DNA of 64,000 nucleotides from Calothrix sp. C42_A2020_038. Lineage in GTDB: Bacteria; Cyanobacteriota; Cyanobacteriia; Cyanobacteriales; Nostocaceae. The notes below the pieces were generated by a model, which made no database searches, had not been told where the DNA came from, and saw only the letters and a list, made by a program, of their open reading frames with translations. This document shows positions 29,415-39,972 of the stretch, piece by piece. How positions within the stretch are numbered: the stretch's first letter is position 1; each line of letters starts with the position of its first letter. The DNA is taken from assembly GCA_015272395.1 (NCBI GenBank), contig JACYLQ010000015.1, forward strand, positions 24,220 through 88,219, in the 5' to 3' direction. Made by a program: the position numbers and the translations under genes.

Positions 29415-29638
29415 AAAGATTGACTCTCGTTACGTTAGTATGAAATTGACTTTTCAGACTCTTTCTATTCTCAATCGTTTATTCTGTCTATATTTTTAAG
29501 TATTTAGGATTTTTTGTAAAAAAATTACAGTCATAAATCAAAAATAATATTGCAAGAGAAAAAGGAAAAGGAAAAATTTCCCTTTTCCGCTTTTCCCTAA
29601 TCAAATGTTACGAGTGTAGTTTAATAGCACCCAATTGC

Positions 29639-30187
29639 TTAGACAGTGGTAATGTCTTTTTCTTTCTCCGCTAGTAAATCATTGATTCTAGCAGTATATT
29701 TATCTGTTAGTTTTTGCAGTTTATCCTGTAGATCGCGTGATTCATCCTCAGATATTTCTGCCGCCTTCTCCTGCTTGCGAATCGCATCAATCGCATCACG
29801 ACGAATGTTACGAAGCGCAACACGTCCTTCTTCTGCGTATTTGGCTGCAATTTTTGCAAATTCTTTCCGGCGTTCGGTTGTCAAGGGCGGAATATTCAGG
29901 CGAACTACAGAACCGTCGTTACTGGGAGTTAGTCCCACATCTGACATTGAAATAGCCTTCTCGATGACGTTTAATGTACCTTTATCGAAAGGCTGAATTA
30001 AAATGGTGGTCGCATCTGGAGTACTAATGTTCGCCAGCGATTTTAAAGGTGTAGGTGAACCATAATATTCCACCATGACCTTATCAAGTAAACTCGCATT
30101 CGCGCGACCAGTGCGAATAGTGTTAAAAGACCGTTGCGTCGCTTCAATAGTCTTTTGCATGGTACTCTCAGCGTCAGCTAACTTCAC
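29639..30187 (-). CDS. frr: Ribosome recycling factor
   Basis: Splits post-termination ribosomes together with EF-G. The GTG at 30187 gives 182 residues beginning VKLADAEST, the length and N-terminus of cyanobacterial RRF, and GGGAGG lies five bases upstream on the coding strand. Typical blocks are [27 protein letters not shown] and LTTERRKEF. The start codon lies inside the end of pyrH: the genes overlap by 14 bases, so translation is probably coupled. Confidence 0.94.
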   Translation of the reverse strand: MKLADAESTMQKTIEATQRSFNTIRTGRANASLLDKVMVEYYGSPTPLKSLANISTPDATTILIQPFDKGTLNVIEKAISMSDVGLTPSNDGSVVRLNIPPLTTERRKEFAKIAAKYAEEGRVALRNIRRDAIDAIRKQEKAAEISEDESRDLQDKLQKLTDKYTARINDLLAEKEKDITTV

Positions 30188-30902
30188 AAGAACCTCCCAC
30201 AAGCGTCCCAATCGATTCTCCCATAACTGCGCGGTAAATATTACCATTAGTAGTCAGGTCAAAAACGAGAATCGGAATATTGTTTTCCTTACATAAGGCT
30301 ATCGCGGTACTGTCCATTACACGCAAATCTTTAGCTAAAACGTGATTATAAGTCAACGTCTTGTAACGTTTGGCATCAGGTACCTTCATTGGGTCGGCAT
30401 CATAGATACCATCTACCTTTGTAGCCTTGAAAATCACTTCCGCCTCAATTTCAGCCGCGCGTAGTGCCGCAGCTGTATCCGTAGTAAAGAATGGATTACC
30501 TGAACCAGCGCCAAAAATAACCACCCGCCCTTTTTCAAGATGACGGATGGCACGACGACGAATATAAGGTTCTGCAAGCTCTTGCATCGCGATAGCCGTT
30601 AAAACTCGTGTTTTGACTCCTATGCGTTCAAGAGAGTCTTGGAGTGTCATGGCATTCATTACCGTGGCAATCATACCGATGTAATCAGCGGTTGCCCGAT
30701 CCATTCCTGCTGACGCGGCTTTGACACCTCTGAATATATTGCCTCCTCCTACGACAATAGCAAGCTGAACACCTGTGGCTACTACCTCTGCTACTTCTTG
30801 TCCTATATCCTTGACCACTTCGGGGTCAATTCCATAGCCCATGTTGCCCATTAAGGCTTCACCGCTCAGTTTAAGTAAAACCCGTCGGTAATGTGTACCC
30901 AT
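30174..30902 (-). CDS. pyrH: UMP kinase
   Basis: Phosphorylates UMP to UDP; a hexameric amino-acid-kinase-fold enzyme feeding pyrimidine nucleotide synthesis. ATG 30902 gives 242 residues starting [17 protein letters not shown], as in relatives; a longer frame upstream is not conserved. [10 protein letters not shown] and the [13 protein letters not shown] segment are visible. It forms the common pyrH-frr pair, with a 14-base overlap into frr. Confidence 0.95.
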   Translation of the reverse strand: MGTHYRRVLLKLSGEALMGNMGYGIDPEVVKDIGQEVAEVVATGVQLAIVVGGGNIFRGVKAASAGMDRATADYIGMIATVMNAMTLQDSLERIGVKTRVLTAIAMQELAEPYIRRRAIRHLEKGRVVIFGAGSGNPFFTTDTAAALRAAEIEAEVIFKATKVDGIYDADPMKVPDAKRYKTLTYNHVLAKDLRVMDSTAIALCKENNIPILVFDLTTNGNIYRAVMGESIGTLVGGSCEVS

Positions 30903-30993
30903 GAAGTTTCGTTTGATTTGAAATAATTTAGTTGTAATTTCCTCCAACTTAAGATAGCAGTACCACGACAATATGTCTCTACTTGTGTCAAAT

Positions 30994-31548
30994 TTAATTA
31001 CGCCAAATAATAGTTGTACCAATTGCTTGGGTTTCTGGAATTTCTATATCTTTATCATTAAATAGCGATGCAGTTGCATTTCTTAAGTAATGTAGCTTTA
31101 CAGTTGCTGAATTTTCTGGATTATCGTCAATTTGTCCGCGATACCGTACTCTCCCTTCTTTGTCAATCAGAAAAGCCGTTGGCGTAAAATTGGTGCCGAA
31201 GCTGCGCGTCACATCCTGTGTAGAATCCCACAAATATGGGAAATTCAGCTCATGTTGCGAGGCAAATTCCTTCATTCGGTCAAAACTTTCCACCAAGTCT
31301 TGGTTAACAGCGTTACCATTGACACCAATTAGGGTAAACCCAAGTTCACCAAACTCTTGTTGAAGTTGTTTTAAGCGTTCCAGATAATGTCTGACATAAG
31401 GGCAGTAGTTGCACATCGAAACGACGCCAACTGCGCGGAACCTTTCTAAATAACGGCTGAGATGATGCACCTGCCCGTCAATTCCTGGCAGTTCAAAATC
31501 TGGTGCGTAGCTTCCAACTGGAGTATCGATTGTTTCTAGCGTTTTCAT
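30994..31548 (-). CDS. Thioredoxin-family (AhpC/TSA-like) redoxin
   Basis: A 184-residue soluble thioredoxin-fold protein. The N-terminal [11 protein letters not shown] strand-loop is typical of the redoxin group, and the active-site region reads MCNYCPYVR, a CxxC pair near residues 45-48. The later [21 protein letters not shown] block supplies the cis-proline and final strands. It could be a thiol reductase or peroxide-reactive redoxin. It lies 91 bases upstream of pyrH on the same strand. Confidence 0.82.
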   Translation of the reverse strand: MKTLETIDTPVGSYAPDFELPGIDGQVHHLSRYLERFRAVGVVSMCNYCPYVRHYLERLKQLQQEFGELGFTLIGVNGNAVNQDLVESFDRMKEFASQHELNFPYLWDSTQDVTRSFGTNFTPTAFLIDKEGRVRYRGQIDDNPENSATVKLHYLRNATASLFNDKDIEIPETQAIGTTIIWRN

Positions 31549-31927
31549 CTTCCCCTGGCTTCAAGGTACTAGGAACAAAAATTTGGTTTAATGAACATGT
31601 CATTTGACTGCATCGAACCATTTTTTCAGTAAATGCTTGATATCTAATCATCTTATTAACTAGTTCAGGCTTCCGTACATTGTGAAACTACTGAAATTAT
31701 TAGTCAGGGTAAAGAAGAAACCCAAAAGGCGAAATTAATACTCCTTAACCTTTTCCATACTTTCACCGATATGTTTTGGTTTTGTGAAAATAAAGTCTTA
31801 AAATATTGTTAACTTATGCCGTCTTCGGCGCCAAGCGCTATCAGGGAAGAGAAGCTCATCTTTGAGCAACACCACTACCCGCACAGCACCAATAAGGTTA
31901 ATTACACGTACTATCCCCGGAATCATT
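31549..31927. other. Divergent spacer, 379 bp
   Basis: Separates the redoxin (minus) and GH57 (plus) genes. No ORF or strong hairpin was recognised; both promoters presumably lie here. Confidence 0.4.
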
Positions 31928-33517
31928 ATGGCAATAGGCTATGTTGCGCTCGTTCTCCACGCACACCTGCCCTTCGTTCGTCACCCCGAAAGTGATTATG
32001 TGCTGGAAGAGGAATGGCTTTATGAAGCAATCACAGAAACTTATGTACCTTTATTAAAGGTATTTGAAGGTCTGAAGCGAGACGGTATTGACTTCAAAAT
32101 TACCATGAGCATGACTCCGCCATTGGTGTCAATGCTGCGTGACCCTTTATTGCAAGAACGTTACGATGCCCACCTGACGAAGCTGGAAGAGCTAACTGAG
32201 TTGGAAATCGAACACAATGCCCATAACGGTCACATTAAATATCTTGCTGAACATTACGCAAAAGAATTTAACGAAACACGAGAAATTTGGGAGCGTTATC
32301 AAGGGGACTTAGTATCCGCATTTAAACAATTTCAAGACTCTAATAATCTGGAAATTATTACTTGCGGCGCCACTCACGGTTATTTACCTTTGATGAAAAT
32401 GTACCCGCAAGCTGTGTGGGCACAACTCCAAGTCGCGTGTGAACACTATGAAGAAACATTTGGAACGGCACCAAGAGGGATTTGGCTGCCAGAATGCGCG
32501 TACTATGAAGGTTTAGAGCGGATGCTCGCCGATGTCGGCTTGCGCTATTTTCTCATAGATGGACACGGAATTCTTTACGCCCGTCCGCGTCCAAGATTTG
32601 GTACTTACGCTCCCATTTTCACCGAAACAGGTGTAGCAGCATTTGGTCGCGACCACGAATCTTCTCAGCAAGTTTGGTCTTCTGAAGTTGGCTACCCAGG
32701 TGCAGCAGAATATCGCGAATTTTACAAGGATTTGGGTTGGGAAGCAGAATATGAGTACATCAAACCTTATATCATGCCGAATGGTCAGCGTAAAAATACT
32801 GGTATTAAATACCATAAAATTACAGGACGTGGATTAGGTTTAGCTGATAAAGCTTTATATGACCCTTATTGGGCAAGAGAAAAAGCCGCAGAACATGCTG
32901 CTAATTTCATGTATAACCGTGAACGTCAAGCTGAACATTTGCATGGGATTATGGGGCGCCCACCAATCATTGTTTCACCTTATGATGCTGAGTTATTCGG
33001 TCATTGGTGGTATGAAGGACCTTGGTTTATTGATTATTTATTCCGCAAATCTTGGTACGACCAGCAAACTTATAAAATGACCCACTTGGCAGACTACTTA
33101 CGCGCCGAACCAACACAACAAGTTTGTCGTCCCTCCCAGTCAAGTTGGGGTTACAAAGGATTCCACGAGTATTGGTTGAATGACACAAATGCCTGGATTT
33201 ACCCTCATCTTCACAAAACAGCCGAAAGGATGATAGAAATATCAACTAGAGAACCTGAAGATGAACTCGAATGGCGCGCGCTTAACCAAGCTGCACGTGA
33301 ATTACTCCTAGCACAATCATCCGACTGGGCATTTATCATGCGAACAGGAACGATGGTACCCTATGCCGTGCGAAGAACTCGTTCTCACGTCATGCGCTTC
33401 AACAAACTTTACGAAGATATTAAAATTGGTAAAATCGACAGCGGTTGGTTAGAAAAAGTTGAACTCATGGACAACATTTTCCCCAATATCAACTACCGCA
33501 TTTACCGCCCATTATAG
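31928..33517 (+). CDS. GH57 1,4-alpha-glucan branching enzyme (DUF1957)
   Basis: A glycoside hydrolase family 57 enzyme that forms alpha-1,6 branches in glycogen-like glucans. ATG 31928 starts MAIGYVALVLHAHLPFVRHPE, the usual N-terminus; an upstream in-frame start adds an unconserved segment. The nucleophile Glu lies in WLPECAYYEG (about residue 193) and the acid Asp in SPYDAELFGHWWYEGP (about 356). The C-terminal DUF1957 domain is present. At 529 residues it is complete. A GH13-type GlgB may exist elsewhere; this is a separate route. Confidence 0.88.
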   Translation: MAIGYVALVLHAHLPFVRHPESDYVLEEEWLYEAITETYVPLLKVFEGLKRDGIDFKITMSMTPPLVSMLRDPLLQERYDAHLTKLEELTELEIEHNAHNGHIKYLAEHYAKEFNETREIWERYQGDLVSAFKQFQDSNNLEIITCGATHGYLPLMKMYPQAVWAQLQVACEHYEETFGTAPRGIWLPECAYYEGLERMLADVGLRYFLIDGHGILYARPRPRFGTYAPIFTETGVAAFGRDHESSQQVWSSEVGYPGAAEYREFYKDLGWEAEYEYIKPYIMPNGQRKNTGIKYHKITGRGLGLADKALYDPYWAREKAAEHAANFMYNRERQAEHLHGIMGRPPIIVSPYDAELFGHWWYEGPWFIDYLFRKSWYDQQTYKMTHLADYLRAEPTQQVCRPSQSSWGYKGFHEYWLNDTNAWIYPHLHKTAERMIEISTREPEDELEWRALNQAARELLLAQSSDWAFIMRTGTMVPYAVRRTRSHVMRFNKLYEDIKIGKIDSGWLEKVELMDNIFPNINYRIYRPL

Positions 33518-33540
33518 CGATTTACGTATCTCGGTTTCAG

Positions 33541-33600
33541 GTGGTGAACCAGTTGGCGGTGTCGGTTTGAGTACCGCCAAACTGGTGAACCCAAAGGGCA
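33541..33600. repeat. Palindromic repeat CCAGTTTGGCGGT, copy 1
   Basis: CCAGTTGGCGGT (33549) and ACCGCCAAACTGG (ending 33585) pair with a single bulge and are followed by tgaacccaaaggg. The inverse of this whole unit, at about 80% identity by eye, lies at 40413-40464. Confidence 0.65.
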
Positions 33601-33766
33601 CCTTGGAACGCACGACTTGGCTTCTCTTGTTTGTTGTAACTTATTATCGACTCTCCCACAGACTTTAAAGTCTGTTGAAAAGTCTGTTGAGCAGACTGAG
33701 CTGCCATTGCTTTGTAGTGAGGATTGTCTTTCAGGATTTTGTCTAGTTCTAGGTGTTTAACTATTT

Positions 33767-34876
33767 TTAAATCAAAACTAAATTATCACGATGTACAACG
33801 GTTTCAGCGCCTTCATACCCTAAAATTTCTCTGATTTCTCGTGAATGGCGCCCGCGTATTTTTTGTAAATCTTGACTACTATAATTAACTAATCCACGTG
33901 CGATTTCATTACCGTTACTATCAAATATTCCCACAGCATCTTGGGTATCAAATTCACCTTCTACTAGGGTAATTCCTGTAGCTAGTAAGGATTTGCCACC
34001 GTTGGAAATTGCGACTACAGCTCCATGATCTAGATACAGTTTACCGGACGGGATTAAACCATAGGCTATCCAGCGTTTGCGAGCGACAGTTGGTTCTGGT
34101 TGTGGTTCAAACTGCGTACCAATAGACTCGCCATTAATAATTTTTTCAATATTACAAGGATATCGTCCTTCGGTAATTACTGTTCGTACTCCTGCTGCTG
34201 TTGCAATTCGAGCCGCAGAAATTTTTGTTACCATTCCTCCCGTTCCCCACTGCGAACCTTGGGTGCCAGTTTGAATTTGCATTTGTGTTAATTCTTTGAT
34301 GCTGCTCACCAATGTAATTGGTTTAGCATCAGGTACTGAACGGGGGTCGGCAGAATATAATCTATCTACATCAGTCAGTAAAAATAGCCAATCTGCTTCT
34401 ACTAAACTCGCGACAAGTGCAGACAAAGTATCATTATCACCAAACTTCAATTCTTCAACAGCAACCGTATCGTTTTCATTAACAATAGGTATAACACCAA
34501 GTTCTAGTAACTCTTGAAAAGTGTTGTAAACATTCAAATACCTACTGCGCTGTACTAAATCACTCCGGGTGAGTAAAACTTGAGCTATTGGTTGTTGTAG
34601 TGTCGTGAACAAATCATCATAAACACGCATCAACCTTCCTTGTCCAACAGCAGCTACCGCTTGTTTTAAAGCAATGCTTTTTGGACGTTCTTTTAGACCT
34701 AAACGCGCGCTTCCTACTCCAACGGCGCCTGAAGATACCAAAATTACCTTATGACCTTGTCTTCTTAATTGCGATAGTATTTCAGCCAATGTAGCAATTG
34801 TAGATAATGCTAACAAACCTGTTTCTGGTTGAGTAAGACTCGATGTTCCAATTTTAACAACCAAAGTCTGAGACAT
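33767..34876 (-). CDS. proB: Glutamate 5-kinase
   Basis: Phosphorylates glutamate at the gamma-carboxyl, the first committed and proline-inhibited step of proline synthesis. Residues 1-255 are the amino-acid kinase domain ([36 protein letters not shown]). Residues about 275-360 are the PUA domain typical of longer ProB enzymes. At 369 residues it is complete. Heptamer repeats begin at its start codon region on the upstream side. It is not next to proA. Confidence 0.95.
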   Translation of the reverse strand: MSQTLVVKIGTSSLTQPETGLLALSTIATLAEILSQLRRQGHKVILVSSGAVGVGSARLGLKERPKSIALKQAVAAVGQGRLMRVYDDLFTTLQQPIAQVLLTRSDLVQRSRYLNVYNTFQELLELGVIPIVNENDTVAVEELKFGDNDTLSALVASLVEADWLFLLTDVDRLYSADPRSVPDAKPITLVSSIKELTQMQIQTGTQGSQWGTGGMVTKISAARIATAAGVRTVITEGRYPCNIEKIINGESIGTQFEPQPEPTVARKRWIAYGLIPSGKLYLDHGAVVAISNGGKSLLATGITLVEGEFDTQDAVGIFDSNGNEIARGLVNYSSQDLQKIRGRHSREIREILGYEGAETVVHRDNLVLI

Positions 34877-34903
34877 TTTAGATTTTGGATTTTAGATTTT
34901 GGA
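34876..34903. repeat. Heptamer tandem repeat (STRR-like), 4 units
   Basis: TTTTAGA and TTTTGGA alternate twice, directly upstream of proB. A further degenerate run (TGAGATT repeated) follows at about 35098-35118. Confidence 0.75.
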
Positions 34904-34930
34904 TTTGTCGCACGACAATGAATGAGTTTT

Positions 34931-35098
34931 AGAGGTTGTTTGAAAAGTATCAATATTAACGCTCTAACCTAACGCCTAGCCCCTTCCCTAGGAGGGAAGG
35001 GGAATGAGAAAATAAAGCTTTCAAAGCATCTCCCCGGTGCGGGGAGAGGTTTACCAGAGGGGTTTTATGTATATTTTTAGACTTTTCAAACATCCTCT
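34931..35098. mobile_element. 168-bp MITE-like element with internal hairpins
   Basis: Bounded by AGAGGTTGTTTGAAAAGT (34931-34948) and its inverse ACTTTTCAAACATCCTCT (35081-35098), 17 of 18 matching. Inside are a perfect ten-base-stem hairpin CCCCTTCCCT/AGGGAAGGGG (34980-35002) and a perfect seven-base stem TCTCCCC/GGGGAGA (35029-35047). No coding sequence. It is best read as a non-autonomous transposable element. Confidence 0.7.
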
Positions 35099-35363
35099 GA
35101 GATTTGAGATTTTGGGTTTAACACACATTTTATAGCTATCGTGGCACTATTAGGCTATCTTCCCAACTGAATAAGGTTTGCCAGCCAAAATTTCAATCCA
35201 AAATTGCAAAGCGCCAGCTTCTCTATAGTGAGAACCAGCGCTTTACAGGTTATAAAGTTATTTACTATTGACTAGGGTGTATATTTTGTTGACCCCATGT
35301 TATTAATTACTATGTTCTCCGATTTTGGTATATTAAGAACATTTTTTAATCATTTCTTTATGT

Positions 35364-35921
35364 TTAACTTCGTAAAGATTTATGTATATCTGTAAATCTT
35401 TTCTTGTTTGGATTTATTTTAGCTCCCAAAATTTCGGATATCCACACTTCAAAGTTACGAACAGGATGAGAGCGCAATGCGGCATCAGCATGTACCATTG
35501 GTTCAACCAGAATTGTAAACATGCCCAAACGATTGCCTACCAAGATATCAGTAAACAATCTATCGCCAACCATACCTACTTGATTTACAGGTAAATTCAT
35601 TTCTCTGAGAGCCGCGCGTACTTTGCGACGTGAAGGCTTGGCTGCTCCGTGATAATAAGGTAAATCTAGAGCGCGAGCTATGCTGCTAATACGAGTTTCG
35701 CTGATATTGTTACTAACTAGCCATAGTGATGTAAATGTACGTACTTGTGCTACCCATTGTTGTAATTCTAATGAAGCAATAGCTGCTTTAAATGGCACTA
35801 AAGTTTCATCAACATCAAGTACCAATCCTTTGAGTTCATAATTTTGAATAATATCAGGCGTCAAGCTCAATATCGAAGATTCCAAAATCAGATCTGGTTG
35901 TAGTAATTTATTCCAAGCCAT
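35364..35921 (-). CDS. YqeG-family HAD IIIA-type phosphatase
   Basis: A 185-residue HAD phosphatase. Motif I is DVDETLVPF (residues about 36-44) with the nucleophile Asp, motif II is LVSNN, and motif III/IV is GMVGDRLFTDILVGNRLG. The family is related to the mitochondrial phosphatidylglycerophosphate phosphatase, but the cyanobacterial substrate is not established. It lies after mltG in gene order (mltG is at 36076) and on the same strand. Confidence 0.85.
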   Translation of the reverse strand: MAWNKLLQPDLILESSILSLTPDIIQNYELKGLVLDVDETLVPFKAAIASLELQQWVAQVRTFTSLWLVSNNISETRISSIARALDLPYYHGAAKPSRRKVRAALREMNLPVNQVGMVGDRLFTDILVGNRLGMFTILVEPMVHADAALRSHPVRNFEVWISEILGAKINPNKKRFTDIHKSLRS

Positions 35922-36075
35922 TTGAAAAAGTTATGAGTAGGGTGCGATCAGGCTATTACAATCTAATAAACAAAGTCAACTATTTAGTCGCCTGATCGGC
36001 GCCTAACTAAATAGCCATCTAAATAACCATAAGTAGCAGAGTTAAAATTGCAATTTATTGCTCATAACTTGCAAC

Positions 36076-37143
36076 TTACTTCTTTTGCCTTTCTTGGCGA
36101 ATTTTAACAACCGCCGCTTCATGTTCTTTGAGAGTACGGCTGAAGACGTGAGTACCATCATAACGAGCAACAAAATATAAATACTCAGTACTTTCTGGAT
36201 TAAGAACAGCTTCTAACGATGGTAAACCCGGCGCCGCGATTGGGGTAGGTGGTAAACCCGGAGTTGCATAGGTATTGTATGGTGATGGTTGTCTGACTTG
36301 TGCGAAGGTTAAAGGTTTGTCGGGGGTTTGAGTAATTCCGAAAGCGTATTCAACAGTGGGATCACTTTCTAGTTTCATTCCCTTTCGTAAACGAGAAACA
36401 AATACACCCGCAATTAAGCGCCTTTCCTGGGGAACAACCGCTTCTTTTTCAACAATGCTGGCTAATGTTACCCACTGCTTTAAAGTGAATTTCGTTTGAT
36501 TGGCTGCTTTTTGGTAAACAGGTAAAGCGATTTGCTCGAAACGCTTGAGCATTTGATCAACAATTGCTTGAGGTGTAATATTTTCATATGTAACTTGATA
36601 AGTATCTGGATAAAGAAACCCTTCGAGAATAGGGATGTCTGATGGTAGCCAGGGAAACTGCTTTCTGTCCAATTGGCTGGCAGCAGAAAGAAAATCTTGG
36701 GCAGAAAACCAACCTTTCTCTTCAAAATATCTTCCCATCTGCCTCAAAGACCAACCTTCAGGAATAGTAAAACTTTTTTGCACAACCTTACCTTCCCGAA
36801 TTGTTTCCGCAATTACCACCATTGATTGAGAACCAGATAGTTCATAAGTACCAGCTTGGAAATCAGTTTTTGGGTTTTGCCAGTTTTTATATCTTGCGAA
36901 TAAACTCCAAGCTAACTTTGATCTAATTAAACCTGCTTGCTCTAACTGAGAACCTATTTGTTGGGATGCGGTACCAGGAGTAATTTGGATTCGTTGCGGT
37001 TTTGCAATATTAGAAACAGGTGAAATAGACCAATTCCACCAAAGCCAACTTGCACTACCAAAAATAGCTAAGAATAAAGGCAGCAGGCTAATTATAAATA
37101 ACCGCTGCCAACTGTTTTTTTGATGATTCATATTTATGGACAT
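36076..37143 (-). CDS. mltG: Endolytic murein transglycosylase
   Basis: A membrane-anchored lytic transglycosylase that cuts nascent glycan strands and helps set their length. It has an N-terminal transmembrane helix (residues about 14-36), a LysM-like region with IPEGWSLRQMGRYF, and the YceG catalytic domain with ILEGFLYPDTYQV, the catalytic Glu in ASIVEKEAVVPQER (about residue 234), and LESDPTVEYAFG. The C-terminal YLYFVARYDGTHVFS block completes the domain. It precedes the YqeG gene on the same strand. Confidence 0.93.
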   Translation of the reverse strand: MSINMNHQKNSWQRLFIISLLPLFLAIFGSASWLWWNWSISPVSNIAKPQRIQITPGTASQQIGSQLEQAGLIRSKLAWSLFARYKNWQNPKTDFQAGTYELSGSQSMVVIAETIREGKVVQKSFTIPEGWSLRQMGRYFEEKGWFSAQDFLSAASQLDRKQFPWLPSDIPILEGFLYPDTYQVTYENITPQAIVDQMLKRFEQIALPVYQKAANQTKFTLKQWVTLASIVEKEAVVPQERRLIAGVFVSRLRKGMKLESDPTVEYAFGITQTPDKPLTFAQVRQPSPYNTYATPGLPPTPIAAPGLPSLEAVLNPESTEYLYFVARYDGTHVFSRTLKEHEAAVVKIRQERQKK

Positions 37144-37252
37144 GGAAATAGGAAATAGCGTGTTGGTTATTGAATATGAATAAAATATATTAATTTTAAA
37201 TAAAATATATTATTATTCTGTGTACTCTATTTCCTCATTCCTATTCCTACTT

Positions 37253-37825
37253 TTACTCAACTTCATTAAACAACTGTTCTTCCAACAGTGGTTGAACCTT
37301 ACGAAACTCTTCAGGAGATAATAGTTCGGGTTGACCCGATTTGGTTAAGCGTGCAAAGAACAACAGAGGGTCTAGGGGAGTATATATTGCGTATTCTTGC
37401 TCTTCTTGGTAAAAAGTTGCAAGCAATTGTAATTGCTCAGGTTCTAAATCCGCGTCTCCGTCTTCGATTTCAAGAGTAAAAAGTTCAGAATCTTCAACAG
37501 GTGGTAAATCACCTGCTACAGTCAACGCATATGCTGTATTTTTAAGAGTTAAATTATGTTCTGATAATACAGCTTGAGCATTGGCAAAAAGATCATCAAG
37601 AATAGCATCATCTTCTACTAGAACTGCTTCTTCTTCCTCATCGTCACCTTGCCAAGCAAAGATTTCCACGGGGGAATCTACAGGAAGAAGTAAAACATAT
37701 TCTTGTTCTTCTACCGAAAGTGAATGCTCGACATAACATTCAAGCGTGCGTCCTTGCTCATCTCTCAAGGTGATGGAACCAGCTTGAGCTTTGTCATTGT
37801 CTTCAGGAAATTGTGAGGAATACAT
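37253..37825 (-). CDS. DUF3727 protein
   Basis: A very acidic protein of about 190 residues found across cyanobacteria and in plastid-bearing plants, function unknown. Two related halves are visible, each with a QEYVLLLPVDSPVEIF or QEYAIYTPLDPLLFFAR strand motif, suggesting an internal duplication. The ATG at 37825 is preferred to a TTG at 37840. It lies between mltG and ruvX on the same strand. Confidence 0.78.
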   Translation of the reverse strand: MYSSQFPEDNDKAQAGSITLRDEQGRTLECYVEHSLSVEEQEYVLLLPVDSPVEIFAWQGDDEEEEAVLVEDDAILDDLFANAQAVLSEHNLTLKNTAYALTVAGDLPPVEDSELFTLEIEDGDADLEPEQLQLLATFYQEEQEYAIYTPLDPLLFFARLTKSGQPELLSPEEFRKVQPLLEEQLFNEVE

Positions 37826-37938
37826 AGCCGATATATGCAAATATATTAACTACCAGTAACTGCAAAAACTGCTTAATTTTTTCTTAAACAGATAACGTAA
37901 ATTAAATTGAGTCGAACTGGCTATCAAACTTCAGGATA

Positions 37939-38520
37939 TCATGCATTGGGAGTTAGTCGTGTCTGCTTATTCCTTCTTGCATCAAGCCACTGCTGTAAAA
38001 TTAATGCTGCGGCTTTTCGGTCTATCAAACCTTTATTGCGAGATGGAGAAAGATTTTCAGCTAAAAGCATTTGTTCTGCTTGAAACGATGTTAAACGCTC
38101 GTCAACATATTCCAATGGTAACTTTAATATCTTACTAACTCGGTTAGCAAATTTTTGAACTTGCCGTGCTTGAAATCCCAATGTACCGTCCATATTGTAC
38201 GGTAAACCTACGACTAATACATTTACCTCACGCATTTGAATTAATTGGCGTAGTTGCTCAATATCCTCCTCAAATCGAGCGCGCTCAATTGTCGTGATAC
38301 CAGTTGCAATCAGTCCTGTTTTATCGCAACCGGCAACACCAATTCTTTTTCGTCCTACGTCCAATCCTAAAGCGGAAACGTACTTAGATTCAGATCGAAA
38401 TTGCTCATCAGAAACAGTTCCTAAAGATGTTGGGATAATTTCTTCCAACCTCCTATCTACTGTTCCCAATTCTTTCTTGTCTGTATCCTGACTACCCACG
38501 CAACTGCTCCTGGTTGGCAT
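37939..38520 (-). CDS. ruvX: YqgF/RuvX-type putative Holliday junction resolvase
   Basis: An RNase H-fold protein implicated in pre-16S rRNA 5' processing and formerly predicted as a junction resolvase. The core begins at SALGLDVGRKRIGVAG (about residue 50), then VVGLPYNMDG and YVDERLTSFQAEQML, ending with DRKAAALILQQWLD. The first 45 residues are an extension not usual for the family and overlap the upstream GNAT gene by 29 bases, so an internal start is also possible. Confidence 0.85.
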   Translation of the reverse strand: MPTRSSCVGSQDTDKKELGTVDRRLEEIIPTSLGTVSDEQFRSESKYVSALGLDVGRKRIGVAGCDKTGLIATGITTIERARFEEDIEQLRQLIQMREVNVLVVGLPYNMDGTLGFQARQVQKFANRVSKILKLPLEYVDERLTSFQAEQMLLAENLSPSRNKGLIDRKAAALILQQWLDARRNKQTRLTPNA

Positions 38521-39748
38521 CGTCTTCCTTAATATTAGATGCTTCTACGCTACCGCTATTATAGGAAAATGCAACCGAATCCTTGGAAGTATTATTTTTT
38601 ACAATTCTATCAGAAAGTGAATGTTTTCCTTGCTGTCCCCAAGACATTCCACCTGGTATTGGTTTGCGCGCGGGTTGTAAACCTTGTAACACTTCAGGTA
38701 ACTGAATTCCTTCGATCGAAACAAATTTGGATTCTCGCACTTTGTGCCATACCGAACGAGACATGATTAGTGTATGCTCAGTTCGATCTGCTCCAATCCT
38801 TTCTAAATATTCTTCACCTTCTGGCAAATAATCTGCCGAAGCTATACGTAAAGATTGCTTGGGAAAGTCCTGAGCGATGCGCGCTAACTGGGAAAGTAAC
38901 TCTGGATACAGCCAAGTATAGGCAGGGTGTACCGTTAATGTGGCAATATGAGGCTCTTCACCTTTACGATCTATGGTGATTTGGAAGTAACCGATCGCTG
39001 CTTTACGAGATGGCTCAAAAACATAACCACTTACTACCTCGGTTTTATTTAACCACTGTTTAACTGCGTCTGTTAGTCCTTCAAACAAGCCTGTCTTAAA
39101 ATCACAAGTTTGACGGTCAAACACTTGTCGCACCAAAGGTGGCATTGATGCTGTATCTAACTGATAAAGCAGTTGAGCATCTGCATTGCTAACAGGAAGC
39201 AAGTTTGGTAAATCTGGTTCTGAGGCAGCCAATTCTGATAATAAGTTTGGATTTAACTCCCAATAAGTAATTTCCGCAAGTCGCTGGAATCCATTACGAC
39301 GGTAAAGTGCTAATGCGTCTGTGTCGTTAACATCCACTTCCAGTATCCAAGTACGTGCTTCTAAGATTGACTCAAAGCAGTAACGTAAAAGCTGCGAACC
39401 TATACTTAACCTATCATTACCTCGCTCTAACAGTACACTATCTACACGCCAAGTACTGCGTGTTCGGTTGAATGGTGAAACTTGTACCATTCCTAATAGC
39501 GTTCTTCCCTGCTCGATAACATAGGCGCAAAGACTATATCTTAGCGGGTTAGGAAACCAACTGAGAAATTTCAGTAACCCATACCAACGACGTAACCACA
39601 GCATTTGCTTGGCGCCATCATTTGCTCTCTGAGGTGTCAGCGCAGAGAATGACTCGTTAGTCAAGCGTTCAATACCGTCCAAGTCACGATACTGTACTGG
39701 TCGGATAACAACACTGAGATTTTGGGGTAATAATGAAGTCATTTTCAT
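38492..39748 (-). CDS. GNAT-fold N-acetyltransferase with C-terminal extension
   Basis: A 418-residue protein with two GNAT-like halves. The first has a recognisable acetyl-CoA region around RLSIGSQLLRYCFE and ALALYRRNGFQRLAEI (residues about 115-165). The second (about 205-320) is more diverged. The C-terminal 80 residues are Ser/Lys-rich and probably disordered. Substrate unknown. It overlaps the start of ruvX by 29 bases, indicating one transcript. Confidence 0.75.
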   Translation of the reverse strand: MKMTSLLPQNLSVVIRPVQYRDLDGIERLTNESFSALTPQRANDGAKQMLWLRRWYGLLKFLSWFPNPLRYSLCAYVIEQGRTLLGMVQVSPFNRTRSTWRVDSVLLERGNDRLSIGSQLLRYCFESILEARTWILEVDVNDTDALALYRRNGFQRLAEITYWELNPNLLSELAASEPDLPNLLPVSNADAQLLYQLDTASMPPLVRQVFDRQTCDFKTGLFEGLTDAVKQWLNKTEVVSGYVFEPSRKAAIGYFQITIDRKGEEPHIATLTVHPAYTWLYPELLSQLARIAQDFPKQSLRIASADYLPEGEEYLERIGADRTEHTLIMSRSVWHKVRESKFVSIEGIQLPEVLQGLQPARKPIPGGMSWGQQGKHSLSDRIVKNNTSKDSVAFSYNSGSVEASNIKEDDANQEQLRG

Positions 39749-39972
39749 TCGAGCCGCTATACAGCCATGAGTGAATGGTATGGAAAATCTGCATCAATTT
39801 TAACGGCTTTTTAGCTTTTGGCGCTGATCCAAAAGAGGTATTTCAAATAATTATTAAATTATTATCGCCTATTATGCCGAAAAAGCAGACCTAATTACAA
39901 CAACTTAAGTGCTGAACTAACTAGGTATGCTTTCATTCTATTTTAAATTTTGTTAAATATTAATTATATAGC

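Noticed and set aside
33459..33668. 69-codon frame after the GH57 gene
   Set aside because: It overlaps the GH57 end and then runs through a palindromic repeat.
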